Below, piece by piece: positions 10,613-18,778 of a DNA stretch of 64,000 nucleotides. The notes under the pieces are model-generated. The model did not search any database. It had not been told where the DNA came from and saw only the letters and a program-made list of their open reading frames with translations. The stretch's first letter is position 1; every line of letters begins with the position of its first letter. The translations under genes were made by a program, and so were the position numbers. The stretch lies in assembly GCF_035917575.1 (NCBI RefSeq), contig NZ_CP109090.1:4588001-4652000 (forward strand), in the 5' to 3' direction. The stretch comes from Streptomyces sp. NBC_01788 (GTDB lineage: Bacteria > Actinomycetota > Actinomycetes > Streptomycetales > Streptomycetaceae).

Positions 10613-11098
10613 TCAGTAGGCGCCGTGAACGTTGTCGATGGTGCCGTACCGCTTGGCCGCGTAGTTGCAGGCGGCCGTGATGTTGGCGATCGGGTCGTAG
10701 ATGTCCCAGGACGTCCCGTTCACGTGGTAGGCCCGGAAGGTCGGGTCGATGACCTGGAGCAGGCCCTTGGAGGGTATGCCCTTCTTGGCGTTGGAGTCCC
10801 AGAGGTTGATGGCGCGCGGGTTGCCGGAGGACTCGCGGATGATGTTGCGGTGGATCCCGTTGTAGGAGCCCGGGATGCCCTTCTGCGCCATGACCGCCAG
10901 GGAGGCCCGGATCCAGCCGTCGAGGTTGTTCGGGTAGCCGAAGCTCGAGGCCGTGTGGACCCTGGCCGGGGTCGCCGCGGACGCGGTCGTCGCGCCGAGC
11001 AGCGGCACGGCGAGGACGGCTGCGCCCGTGCCGGTGACGGCGAGGGTGCGGACGAGGCGGGCGGTGCGGGAAGAGCGGCGCTGACCGTTTGCAGGCAT
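10613..11098 (-). CDS. Secreted transglycosylase SLT-domain protein
   Basis: Secreted muralytic enzyme (161 aa) that cleaves the glycan strand of peptidoglycan. A Sec signal peptide (basic start, hydrophobic core, cleavage near TTASAA-TP) precedes a minimal SLT domain. The catalytic Glu is in IIRESSGNP, followed by the family's GLLQVIDPTFRAYHVNG (substrate groove) and ANITAACNYAAKRYG. The ATG at 11098 has an AGAGGAA ribosome-binding site. It is preceded by a long leader containing a ydaO-type c-di-AMP riboswitch, placing it in the group of Streptomyces cell-wall lytic genes (with resuscitation-promoting factors) controlled by this nucleotide. Confidence 0.93.
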   Translation of the reverse strand: MPANGQRRSSRTARLVRTLAVTGTGAAVLAVPLLGATTASAATPARVHTASSFGYPNNLDGWIRASLAVMAQKGIPGSYNGIHRNIIRESSGNPRAINLWDSNAKKGIPSKGLLQVIDPTFRAYHVNGTSWDIYDPIANITAACNYAAKRYGTIDNVHGAY

Positions 11099-11114
11099 GG
11101 GGGAATTCCTCTCC

Positions 11115-11320
11115 GTCGCCTGCGAGGTGAGCTGTCGGGTTCGGGCGGGGAGGTGCCCGGCCGCGCCCCGAAGGGCACGGCTTCACCCCGAGCCGTTCCG
11201 GCGCTGCGTACGACGTAGGACGTACGAGCCCGGCCCGGCGGCTTACCTGGGTCCCCCGCTCCTGCCGTGGTTCATTCGGTCGTTGGGATTACGGGCGGCG
11301 GCAGGATTCGGCGTCCGCCC
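11115..11320 (-). promoter_or_regulatory. ydaO/yuaA-type c-di-AMP riboswitch
   Basis: The transcribed strand contains, in order, the conserved blocks of the ydaO-yuaA leader: GCCGAATCC near its 5' end, CCGAATGAACCACGG, CGGGGGACCCAGGT, GGGGTGAAGCCG and, at the 3' end, CCCGAACCCGACAGCT then CGCAGGCG. Outer blocks can pair to close the element. The class binds cyclic di-AMP and usually turns expression off; in Streptomyces it is known upstream of cell-wall hydrolase genes. It ends about 17 bases before the start codon, so control may be by termination or by occluding the ribosome site. Secondary structure was judged by eye. Confidence 0.9.
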
Positions 11321-11330
11321 GATGGCCGGG

Positions 11331-11360
11331 AACGTATGCGAGGGCACATGTCCCGAACAA
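11331..11360 (-). promoter_or_regulatory. Probable promoter of the riboswitch-transglycosylase transcript
   Basis: On the minus strand, TTGTTC (11355-11360) and TACGTT (11331-11336) are 18 bases apart, a reasonable HrdB-type promoter. The predicted start lies just upstream of the riboswitch. Confidence 0.55.
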
Positions 11361-11773
11361 GTGGCGGAATCACACATCGTCCTATTTGACCTTGGTCGGG
11401 GCGTATGTGGTGCTTGATCCTTTGCGTCCGCCGCAGGTCAACTCCGTTGGCCGTAAAGGGAATGTGAAGGAGTGCGAGAGGTGGTGCGAAGGGAGGGTGG
11501 AGTGACCCAACTCACGGTTCGGGTGCCCGAAGGGCAATTACCACTAAAGAGAATTGAAACCCCAATAGGGGCGAATCGGACTTCGGGTGTGAGTGTGGAT
11601 GGGCCATGTGGCCGACGCGTGACGGTGGTCACGTCGGGTGATGTGGCCTGGCCCGTATAGGTGGGCGATATCGGTGATCGAAACGTGACCGGATACGCTG
11701 ACTTGAGTGAGGGCAGCGACCTATCGACAAACCGTGTAAATCCCAGCAGACACCAGCAGACAGGAGACCCCTC
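11361..11773. other. Intergenic region before the polyprenyl synthase
   Basis: A 413-base divergent intergenic stretch with lower G+C than its surroundings. No convincing gene was found. It ends with a perfect 9-base tandem repeat (CAGCAGACA twice, about 11743-11761) that runs into the ribosome-binding site CAGGAGAC of the next gene. Confidence 0.6.
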
Positions 11774-12784
11774 GTGACCGTCGTCGGGCCATTCGGGCTG
11801 AGCGTGCGGGACCAGGCTCTCGAAGCCGATGTCCAGGCCGGATTGGCGGCTGTCGAGGAAGGGCTGCTCGAAGCCACCAAGAGCGAGGTCCCGTTCATCA
11901 CGGGGGCCGCGCAGCACCTCGTCAGGGCGGGCGGGAAGCGGTTCCGGCCGCTGCTCGTGATGCTCGCGTCCCAGTTCGGTGACCCGTACGCGCCGGGGGT
12001 CGTGCCGTCGGCCGTGGTGGTGGAGCTGACCCATCTGGCCACGCTGTACCACGACGACGTGATGGACGAGGCCGCCGTGCGCCGCGGGGTCGCCAGCGCC
12101 AACACACGCTGGGGCAACTCGGTCGCGGTCCTGACCGGCGACTTCCTGTTCGCCCGGGCCTCGCAGATCCTCGCCGACCTCGGCCCGGAGGCCGTGCGGG
12201 TGCAGGCCTTGGCGTTCGAACGGCTGGTCACCGGTCAGATCCTGGAGACGGCGGGCCCGCAGGACGGCCGGGACCCGGTCGACCACTACCTGGACGTGCT
12301 GGGCGGCAAGACCGGGTCGCTGGTGGCGGTGTCGTGCCGGTTCGGCGCGATGATGTCCGGCGCCGACGAGACCGTCGTGGACGTGCTGACGCAGTACGGC
12401 GAGCGGCTGGGCGTCGCCTTCCAGCTCGCGGACGACGTCCTGGACATCGCCTCCGACTCGCACGAGTCGGGCAAGACCCCCGGCACCGATCTGCGCGAGG
12501 GCATCGCCACGCTGCCGGTGCTGAGGCTGCGCGAGCGCGCGGCCCGGCTGGGGCTGCCCGAGGACATCGCGCTGTGCGAGCTGCTGGACTCCGACCTGAC
12601 CGACGACGCGCGGCACGCGGAGGCGCTGGCGGCGCTGCGCGCGCACCCGGCGCTGGAGCAGGCCCGCCGGGACACCGTGCGCTACGCCAAGGAGGCGCGG
12701 GCCGCGCTGGCGCCGCTGCGGGAGTGCGAGGCGAAGGCCGCGCTGCTGCAGATGTGCGACGCGGTGGTGCACCGGGCCGGCTGA
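11774..12784 (+). CDS. Polyprenyl diphosphate synthase (long-chain, trans)
   Basis: Class I trans-prenyltransferase (336 aa) that condenses isopentenyl diphosphate units onto an allylic primer. It has both aspartate-rich motifs: HDDVMDEA (first, about residues 95-102) and LADDVLDIASD (second, about 217-227), plus the IPP-binding GGKRFRPLL near residue 55. This gene family in Streptomyces core genomes is thought to make the heptaprenyl/octa-nonaprenyl side chain of menaquinone, consistent with two nuo loci nearby, although chain length cannot be read directly. The GTG at 11774 follows AGGAGA by 7 bases. Confidence 0.92.
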   Translation: MTVVGPFGLSVRDQALEADVQAGLAAVEEGLLEATKSEVPFITGAAQHLVRAGGKRFRPLLVMLASQFGDPYAPGVVPSAVVVELTHLATLYHDDVMDEAAVRRGVASANTRWGNSVAVLTGDFLFARASQILADLGPEAVRVQALAFERLVTGQILETAGPQDGRDPVDHYLDVLGGKTGSLVAVSCRFGAMMSGADETVVDVLTQYGERLGVAFQLADDVLDIASDSHESGKTPGTDLREGIATLPVLRLRERAARLGLPEDIALCELLDSDLTDDARHAEALAALRAHPALEQARRDTVRYAKEARAALAPLRECEAKAALLQMCDAVVHRAG

Positions 12785-13070
12785 CGCCCGTCCGGTACCG
12801 CGACCTGCCCGGACGACCCGCCGGGCGGCCCCTTCCGAGCGGCGCTCTCCAGGTCTACCCCTACGGGGTGGGGGAGGCGTCGCCCTTTGTGTGTCATACC
12901 GCAGGCGTACACGGAGTTGGCTCCGGGGTCTGACGCTTCCGCCCGGCCGATTTGGTCAGATGGACACTACGGACCACACCACTCCTCACCGATCTGGGTG
13001 AGAATGGCGGCTGAGGGTGACACCCGAGCGCAGCAGGACAGCCGCCGCCGATGACGGAGGTAGGGCACAC

Positions 13071-14285
13071 ATGGCACCGAACGGATCCGAAGCCGACGAC
13101 CTGCGCGCGGGGCGCCGCAAGGCCGCGCGCTACGTCGTCCCGGTCACGGTGGTGGGGGTGGCCGCGGCGACCATCGGGCTCGTCCCGGCACTCGCCGCGT
13201 CCGGCGACCCCGACCTGCCGAAGATCACCGCACAGCAACTCATAGAGAAAATCGCCAAGTCGGACGTCGAGCAGCTGTCCGGCACGGTCAAGATCAGCAC
13301 CGATCTCGGTCTGCCGAACCTCGGCGGCCTGGAGAGCGGCCTGGCCTCCGGCGCCATGGGGGGCGGTGACGGTTCGTCGGCCGACCCGGCGTCAAAGCTG
13401 CCCGAGCTGGCGTCCGGCACCCACACCCTGCGCGTCGCCGCCGACGGTGAGGACCGGCAGAAGGTCTCCCTGATCGAGAGCGCCGCCGAGTACAGCCTCA
13501 TCCACAACGGCAAGGACGTCTGGGGCTACGACAGCAAGTCGAACGAGGTCTTCCACGGCACGGCCGCCGACAGCGGCAGGAAGCACCGGGACGAGGTCCC
13601 CGCCACACCCAAGGACTTCGCCGACGAGGCCCTGAAGTCGGTCGACGACACCACCTCGGTGAAGGTCGACGGCACCGCGCAGGTCGCCGGACGCGACGCC
13701 TACAGGCTGGTCATCGAGCCGAAGCACGCCTCCGGCACCACTGTCGGCGCGATCAGCATCGCGGTGGACGCCAAGACCGGGCTGCCGCTGAAGTTCACGC
13801 TCACCCCGGCGAGCGGCGGCGCCGCCGTGGTGGACGCGGGCTTCACCCGGATCGACTTCGCCAGGCCCGCCGCCTCGACCTTCGACTTCACCCCGCCCAA
13901 GGGCGCGAAGGTCACCGAGGAGAAGGACGCCGCGACCCACGCCGGGCAGGGCGCCGAGCGGAAGGCCGGCCCGGGCCGGCAGTTCCACGAGCCCGGCGCC
14001 CAGGAGAAGGGCCTGGCCGAGAAGGGCCCGGAGATCATCGGCAAGGGCTGGAACTCCATCGCCGTGTTCGACACCGGCACCAAGGGCGGCATCCCGTCGT
14101 CCGCCGGCAAGGGCGAGCTCGGCGGCTTCCTCGACTCGCTCGGCGACCAGGTCAGCGGCACGTTCGGCAAGGGCACGGTGTTCTCCACCCGCCTGGTCAA
14201 CGCGCTGATCACGGACAACGGCAAGGTGTACGTCGGCGCGGTCACCAAGGACACGCTGGTGAAGGCGGCCGGCGCCGGGAAGTGA
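13071..14285 (+). CDS. LolA/RseB-like secreted or membrane-anchored protein
   Basis: A 404-residue exported protein resembling actinobacterial DUF2092/LolA-RseB-like proteins, which fold as half-open beta barrels and may bind lipids or sense envelope state. An N-terminal basic stretch (RRKAARYVV) and one hydrophobic segment (residues 23-44, ending PALAASGDP) look like a signal peptide or anchor. The barrel region follows: SGTVKISTDLGLP, HTLRVAADGEDRQKVSL, VWGYDSKSNEVFHG, and YRLVIEPK. The ATG at 13071 has GGAGG 10 bases upstream. It is followed at 34 bases by an ABC transporter pair, probably in one operon. Confidence 0.82.
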   Translation: MAPNGSEADDLRAGRRKAARYVVPVTVVGVAAATIGLVPALAASGDPDLPKITAQQLIEKIAKSDVEQLSGTVKISTDLGLPNLGGLESGLASGAMGGGDGSSADPASKLPELASGTHTLRVAADGEDRQKVSLIESAAEYSLIHNGKDVWGYDSKSNEVFHGTAADSGRKHRDEVPATPKDFADEALKSVDDTTSVKVDGTAQVAGRDAYRLVIEPKHASGTTVGAISIAVDAKTGLPLKFTLTPASGGAAVVDAGFTRIDFARPAASTFDFTPPKGAKVTEEKDAATHAGQGAERKAGPGRQFHEPGAQEKGLAEKGPEIIGKGWNSIAVFDTGTKGGIPSSAGKGELGGFLDSLGDQVSGTFGKGTVFSTRLVNALITDNGKVYVGAVTKDTLVKAAGAGK

Positions 14286-14319
14286 GCACGCGCCGGGGCA
14301 CGAGGGATCGAGGGAGCCG

Positions 14320-15264
14320 ATGGACGAAACGGATGACGGCGTCATCCACACGCGCGGGCTCACCAAGCGGTACCGCGGCGGACAGCTCGCCGTCGACGGT
14401 CTCGACCTGACCGTCCCGGCGGGCAGCGTCTTCGGCTTCCTCGGCCCCAACGGCTCCGGCAAGACCACCACCATCCGCATGCTGATGGGGCTCATCGAGC
14501 CCACCTCCGGCACGGCGCGGGTACTGGGGCGCCCCATGCCCCGGTCCTCGCGCACCGTGCTCCCGCAGGTCGGCGCCCTCATCGAGGGCCCCGCCCTGTA
14601 CGGCTTCCTCTCCGGCCGGGACAACCTGCTGCGCTACGACGCCGCCGACCCGACCGCCGACCCCCGCACCCGGCGCGCGCGGGTCGCGGCCGCCCTGGAC
14701 CGGGTGGGCCTGACGGCCGCGGCGGGCAAGAAGGCCAATGCCTACTCCCTGGGCATGAAACAGCGCCTGGGGCTGGCCGCCGCGCTGCTCCAGCCGCGCA
14801 GACTGCTCGTCCTGGACGAGCCGACCAACGGCCTCGACCCGCAGGGCATGCGCGAGATCCGCTCGCTGGTCCGGGAGCTGGCCTCCGACGGCACGACCGT
14901 CTTCCTCTCCTCCCATCTGCTGGACGAGATCGAGCAGGTGTGCACCCACGCGGCGGTCATGGCACAGGGCCGGCTGATCACCCAGGGCGCCGTGGCGGAA
15001 CTGGCCGCCGGAGCACGCGGCCGGCTGGCGGTGACCACGCCCGACACGGGGGAGGCGGCCCGGGTGCTGAAGGAACAGGGCGTCGCCGACATCACCGTGG
15101 GCGAGGACCGGGTGACCGGCGACCCGCCGGAGCGGGACCTCGCCGACGTGAACGCCGCGCTGGTGACGGCGGGCGTGCGCGTACGCGGCTTCGGCGTCGA
15201 ACGGGCCTCGCTGGAGGACGCGTTCGTCGCCCTCACAGGGGAGGGCTTCGATGTCGCGGGCTGA
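14320..15264 (+). CDS. ABC transporter ATP-binding protein
   Basis: Nucleotide-binding subunit (314 aa) of an ABC-2-type exporter. Walker A is GPNGSGKTTT (about residues 46-55), the signature is YSLGMKQRLGLA, Walker B is LLVLDEPTNGLDP, and the switch His is in LSSHLLDEIEQVC. The C-terminal 80 residues form the extension often seen in bacitracin/lantibiotic-type and CcmA-like exporters. The last 14 bases overlap the permease gene, so the two are one functional unit. The substrate is unknown; the upstream LolA/RseB-like gene suggests an envelope role (inference). Confidence 0.93.
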   Translation: MDETDDGVIHTRGLTKRYRGGQLAVDGLDLTVPAGSVFGFLGPNGSGKTTTIRMLMGLIEPTSGTARVLGRPMPRSSRTVLPQVGALIEGPALYGFLSGRDNLLRYDAADPTADPRTRRARVAAALDRVGLTAAAGKKANAYSLGMKQRLGLAAALLQPRRLLVLDEPTNGLDPQGMREIRSLVRELASDGTTVFLSSHLLDEIEQVCTHAAVMAQGRLITQGAVAELAAGARGRLAVTTPDTGEAARVLKEQGVADITVGEDRVTGDPPERDLADVNAALVTAGVRVRGFGVERASLEDAFVALTGEGFDVAG

Positions 15265-16153
15265 GGTCTCACCGGAACGCGCCGCGGACACGGCCGTCCG
15301 CGCCCCCGGTCCGCTGTGGACCTTCGGGCTGCTGCGCAGCGAGCTGGTGACCACCTTCCGGCGCTGGCGCACCCTCGCGCTGCTGGGCGTGCTGGCCGGG
15401 GTACCGGTCCTGGTCGGGGTGGCCGTCAGGATCGAGACGAGGGACGGCAGGTCCGTCGGTGGTGGCGGTGGGGGCGGCGAGGGACCCGCGTTCATCGCGC
15501 AGGTCACCAACAACGGACTGTTCCTGGTCTTCACCGCACTGGCCGCCACCCTGCCGTTCTTCCTGCCGATGGCCGTGGGCGTGATCGCGGGTGACGCCGT
15601 CGCCGGGGAGGCGAACGCGGGCACGTTGCGCTATCTGCTGGTCGCCCCCGCCGGCCGCACCCGCCTGCTCCTCGCCAAGTACGCCACCACGATGGCCTTC
15701 TGCCTGGTCGCCACCCTGGTGGTCGCCGTCTCGGCGCTCCTCGTGGGCGCGCTGCTGTTCCCGCTCGGCGATCTGACGACCATCTCCGGCACGCGGATCA
15801 GCTTCGCCGACGGACTGGGCCGGGCCCTGCTGATCGCCCTCGTCGTCGCCGCGTCCCTGGTCGGGCTGGCCGCCCTCGGGCTCTTCGTGTCGACGCTGAC
15901 CAACAGCGGGATCGCGGCGATGGCCACGACCGTGGGCCTGCTGATCACCGTTCAGATCCTCGACCAGATACCCCAGCTGCACGCGATCCAGCCGTACCTC
16001 TTCCCGCACTACTGGCTGTCCTTCGCCGACCTCATGCGCGAGCCGGTCTACTGGGACGGCCTGGTGAAGAACCTGGAGTTGCAGGCCCTGTACGCGGCGG
16101 TGTTCGGCTCGGCGGCCTGGGCGCGGTTCACGGCGAAGGACATCACGGCGTAG
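15251..16153 (+). CDS. ABC-2 type transporter permease
   Basis: Membrane subunit (300 aa) of the exporter encoded with 14320-15264. It has a soluble N-terminal segment with the elbow-helix LRSELVTTFRRWRTLALLG, a first membrane helix, an extracellular loop with a glycine run (GGGGGGE), and then five hydrophobic segments, with GDAVAGEANAGTLRYLLVAPAGRTRLLLAKY typical of the ABC-2 coupling region. Translation begins inside the ATPase gene. The organisation is one NBD plus one TMD, probably acting as a homodimer of each. Confidence 0.92.
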   Translation: MSRAEVSPERAADTAVRAPGPLWTFGLLRSELVTTFRRWRTLALLGVLAGVPVLVGVAVRIETRDGRSVGGGGGGGEGPAFIAQVTNNGLFLVFTALAATLPFFLPMAVGVIAGDAVAGEANAGTLRYLLVAPAGRTRLLLAKYATTMAFCLVATLVVAVSALLVGALLFPLGDLTTISGTRISFADGLGRALLIALVVAASLVGLAALGLFVSTLTNSGIAAMATTVGLLITVQILDQIPQLHAIQPYLFPHYWLSFADLMREPVYWDGLVKNLELQALYAAVFGSAAWARFTAKDITA

Positions 16154-16706
16154 CCGCCGCCCCCACGGTCCCCGCCCGCGCGGTTCCCGCCCCGGTGAGC
16201 CGGGCCAGCGGCTCGCTCTCGCGCGGCGGCGCTCCGCCCAGGTCGCCCAGCCGCCAGGCCTCCACCCACGGGACGCGGTAGACGTCGATCACGGACTCGA
16301 TCGGCTTCACCCGCTGGGCGAGCCGTCGCGGCAGCCGTCCCGGCGCGTCGGCGACGAGCACCACGGCGTCCAGGTCGAGCCCGGCGGGTGCCTCGCCCCT
16401 GCGGAAGACCTCCAGGGCCCGGACGACGGCGTCCAGTCCGGCCGCGTGGGTCCTGGCGACCAGCAGCACCGACTCCGGTTCCCCCGGCCCAGGCCAGCCG
16501 CGTCCGCAGTCGTGACCGCCGTAGACCGCCGCGAGCGTGGTCGTGCCCGCGCCGCCATGGGTGGCCAGCCAGGAGAAGCGGCGGAGCGTGACGAGCCGGC
16601 CGACGGGCCGCTCGGGTCCGCCCTCCCACCCGCCGGGCTTGGCGGTGGCGTCGGTCACCGGTCCGCGAATCCAGATCTCCGGCCCCTGTCGCACGCCTGG
16701 CCGCAT
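16143..16706 (-). CDS. Small P-loop protein (ParA-like/DUF6668-like)
   Basis: A 187-residue protein with a deviant Walker A in SWLATHGGAGTTTLAAVYGG (residues about 40-55), as in MinD/ParA-like and DUF6668-like actinobacterial proteins. A Walker B-like DAVVLVADAPGRLPRRLAQR follows around residue 125, and VIDVYRVPWVEAWRLGD near the end resembles the late region of chromosome-partition-type ATPases. The ATG at 16706 follows GAGGGACGGGC. It overlaps the convergent ABC permease stop by 11 bases and is divergent from the gene at 16885, with which it may share regulation. Its true role is unknown. Confidence 0.75.
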   Translation of the reverse strand: MRPGVRQGPEIWIRGPVTDATAKPGGWEGGPERPVGRLVTLRRFSWLATHGGAGTTTLAAVYGGHDCGRGWPGPGEPESVLLVARTHAAGLDAVVRALEVFRRGEAPAGLDLDAVVLVADAPGRLPRRLAQRVKPIESVIDVYRVPWVEAWRLGDLGGAPPRESEPLARLTGAGTARAGTVGAAATP

Positions 16707-16854
16707 GCCCGTCCCTCTTCCGTGTCGTTCCGACGATCGTCGCCCGCGGAACGTTACCCGCGTCACAGGAGTGCGGTTCCTGGTGCGAGTCTGTGACGTC
16801 GCGGTGACGCGGGGAGGGCAGGCGGGCGGAGAGACTCGAACGTAAGCGAACGAC

Positions 16855-16871
16855 CGGATGGCACTCATCCG
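16855..16871 (+). promoter_or_regulatory. Hairpin or operator before 16885
   Basis: Perfect inverted repeat CGGATG-GCACT-CATCCG immediately upstream of the GAGGGA ribosome-binding site of the next gene. It could be an operator or a 5'-UTR stem. Confidence 0.4.
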
Positions 16872-16884
16872 AGTGAGGGAACCG

Positions 16885-18186
16885 ATGTCTCGACTGAGCC
16901 GCGGGAAGAAGCGGGAACACGAGCGCGCCGTGCGGCCGGCGGCTCCCGTGGCGACGCCGGTCGCCGTCCATGTGCCGGCGGACGGCCCCGGGGCCTCGGT
17001 CGGCGGTGTACCGGTCCGTCCGGCTCCCGGCGAGGTGATCCAGCGGGCCGTCCTGAACCACCTCCACCGCATCGCCCTCGCCCGCGGCCACGCCGTCCTC
17101 GCCACGGTCGCCGACGAGCGCATCGGCTACGTCGTTCACCTCCAGGTCCACCCCGACGGCTCCAGCACGTTCACGGCGGAACCTCAGCACACGGCACCGC
17201 CGGACCCGCCGGCCGACGCGCCCGGTGAGAGTGCGCCCGCTCTCCCACCGCGGGCGGTGCCCGAGTCACCCGCGGCACCCACGTTCGTGCTGCGGACCGT
17301 GCCGGAACCGGCGGGTGACACGCCCTTCGGTACGGCCGCCGTCCCCACGGGGGTGTTCGGCCCACCCCCGGTGATGGACGCGCCCCCGGCCGACGAGAAC
17401 GCACAACCGGAACCGCCCACGCCTGCCGACGGGGCTCCGGCACCCGCCGACGCGGCCCCCGCCGCCCTCGGCGCGCCTGCGCCCGTCGGCGGGGCTTCGG
17501 TGCCTGTCGATCAAGCCCTTGCCCCCGCCGCCCCCGAGGCCCCCGCGCCTTCCCGCCGGCAGCACCAGCACCCGGCCCCGGACCCGGCCGAACCCCACCC
17601 GGCCGAATTCCGTCCGGACGACCTCGGGCCCACCCCCACCCCCGCCCGCGGGTTCGACGCCGTGGCCGAGGCGGTGCTCGGGGAGGATCCCAGGACCGCG
17701 GCCGGTGAGGCGGGCGTCGTCCTGCTCGCCGAACCCCTGGCGCGGGTCAACGAGGCCGTGAAGGAGGGCCGGATCGAGGAGGCGGCGGCCCTGGCCGGAC
17801 GCACCGTCGCGGAGGCGTCCGGCACGCTCGGCCCGGAGCACCCCGAGGTGCTGCGGCTGCGCGAACTCACCGCCTACATCGCCTACCTGGCGGGCGACCC
17901 GCTTCGCTCCTTCGGCATCTCCCTCGGCCTCGCCCGCATCCGTCACCACGCCGGGGACACGGAGGCGGCCTACGGCGACGTGCAGAGCGCGAGCGCCGCC
18001 TGGCGCGCGGTACGCGACCCCGAGCAGGGCCTGCGGCTCGGCCGCGACCTGATCGGCCTGTGGACCGAACTCACCGCCGAGGACGGTCCCGCCGCCGACG
18101 ACATCGAACAACTGGAGTCCGCCCGCGTCCGCATGGGCCGCCTGGCCGAACGGGCCCGCACCGCGTCCCGGCCGTCCACCGGCTGA
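16885..18186 (+). CDS. Tetratricopeptide-like protein with Pro/Ala-rich linker
   Basis: A 433-residue cytosolic protein of unknown function. The ATG at 16885 has GAGGGA 5 bases upstream. Residues about 1-30 are basic, 50-100 form a folded module (VIQRAVLNHLHRIALARGHAVLATV, then VVHLQVHPDGSSTF), 105-265 are low-complexity Pro/Ala/Asp, and the C-terminal 165 residues are helical pairs resembling TPR repeats (EAAALAGRTVAEASGTLGPEHPEVLRLREL; GDTEAAYGDVQSASAAW). It is divergent from the P-loop gene at 16143-16706, a pair suggesting a shared system, possibly linked to secretion or differentiation. No named family was recognised for the whole protein. Confidence 0.75.
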   Translation: MSRLSRGKKREHERAVRPAAPVATPVAVHVPADGPGASVGGVPVRPAPGEVIQRAVLNHLHRIALARGHAVLATVADERIGYVVHLQVHPDGSSTFTAEPQHTAPPDPPADAPGESAPALPPRAVPESPAAPTFVLRTVPEPAGDTPFGTAAVPTGVFGPPPVMDAPPADENAQPEPPTPADGAPAPADAAPAALGAPAPVGGASVPVDQALAPAAPEAPAPSRRQHQHPAPDPAEPHPAEFRPDDLGPTPTPARGFDAVAEAVLGEDPRTAAGEAGVVLLAEPLARVNEAVKEGRIEEAAALAGRTVAEASGTLGPEHPEVLRLRELTAYIAYLAGDPLRSFGISLGLARIRHHAGDTEAAYGDVQSASAAWRAVRDPEQGLRLGRDLIGLWTELTAEDGPAADDIEQLESARVRMGRLAERARTASRPSTG

Positions 18187-18195
18187 TCCGGCGTC

Positions 18196-18675
18196 CTACG
18201 CCACGCAGAAGACGTTGCCCTCCGGATCCTCCATGACCACCCACTCCCCGGCGGGCTCCCGGACGTGCCGCAGCACGCGCGCGCCGAGCTCCGTCAGCCG
18301 TTCCACCTCGTCCGTGCGCCGGTCCTCGCCGGGGTGCAGGTCGAGGTGGAGCCGGTTCTTGCCGGCCTTGGTCTCCGGCACCCGCTGGAACAGCAGCCGC
18401 CTCCCCAGACCGGTGCCGCGTTCCTTGTCGTACGGGTCGTCGGGGTGCCGTACGCCGATCAGGTCCCGGAAGGCCGGGCGGCCGTGGAACTCGACGGTGG
18501 CCCCGCCCGGCAGCGCCCCGAGCTCCACCAGCCGTTCGACCAGTGCGCTGTTGTCCTCCACCTCGTAGTGCAGCGCGGCGGCCCAGAAGTCGGCCTGCGC
18601 GTGCGGGTCGGTGGCGTCGATGACGAGCTTCCAGTGCAGCGGGGCGGGCGCGTCGTCCGTGGGTGTCCGAGTCAT
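18196..18675 (-). CDS. VOC (glyoxalase/bleomycin-resistance fold) protein
   Basis: Small metalloenzyme-fold protein (159 aa) with two beta-alpha-beta-beta-beta repeats. The recognisable C-terminal half is NRLHLDLHPGEDR and the closing WVVMEDPEGNVFCVA; HLDLH and the late Glu-Asp fit VOC metal positions, while the first-half ligand (HWKLVIDATDPHAQADFWAAAL) is also present. The reaction is unknown. It has no ribosome-binding site, and TATAAC lies 7 bases before the ATG, so it is likely leaderless. It is convergent with the TPR-like gene, nine bases away. Confidence 0.86.
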   Translation of the reverse strand: MTRTPTDDAPAPLHWKLVIDATDPHAQADFWAAALHYEVEDNSALVERLVELGALPGGATVEFHGRPAFRDLIGVRHPDDPYDKERGTGLGRRLLFQRVPETKAGKNRLHLDLHPGEDRRTDEVERLTELGARVLRHVREPAGEWVVMEDPEGNVFCVA

Positions 18676-18688
18676 GCGACCAGTTATA
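18676..18688 (-). promoter_or_regulatory. -10 element of a leaderless VOC transcript
   Basis: On the minus strand TATAAC (18683-18688) sits seven bases before the ATG at 18675. This places the transcription start at the initiation codon. Confidence 0.55.
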
Positions 18689-18778
18689 TGCGCGGGCCCG
18701 TCCGGGCGCTGGAACTCACCGGATTCGAGGGCGGGATGGAATGCGATCCCGTTCCTCGGCCGGCGTCCGCGGCAGCGG

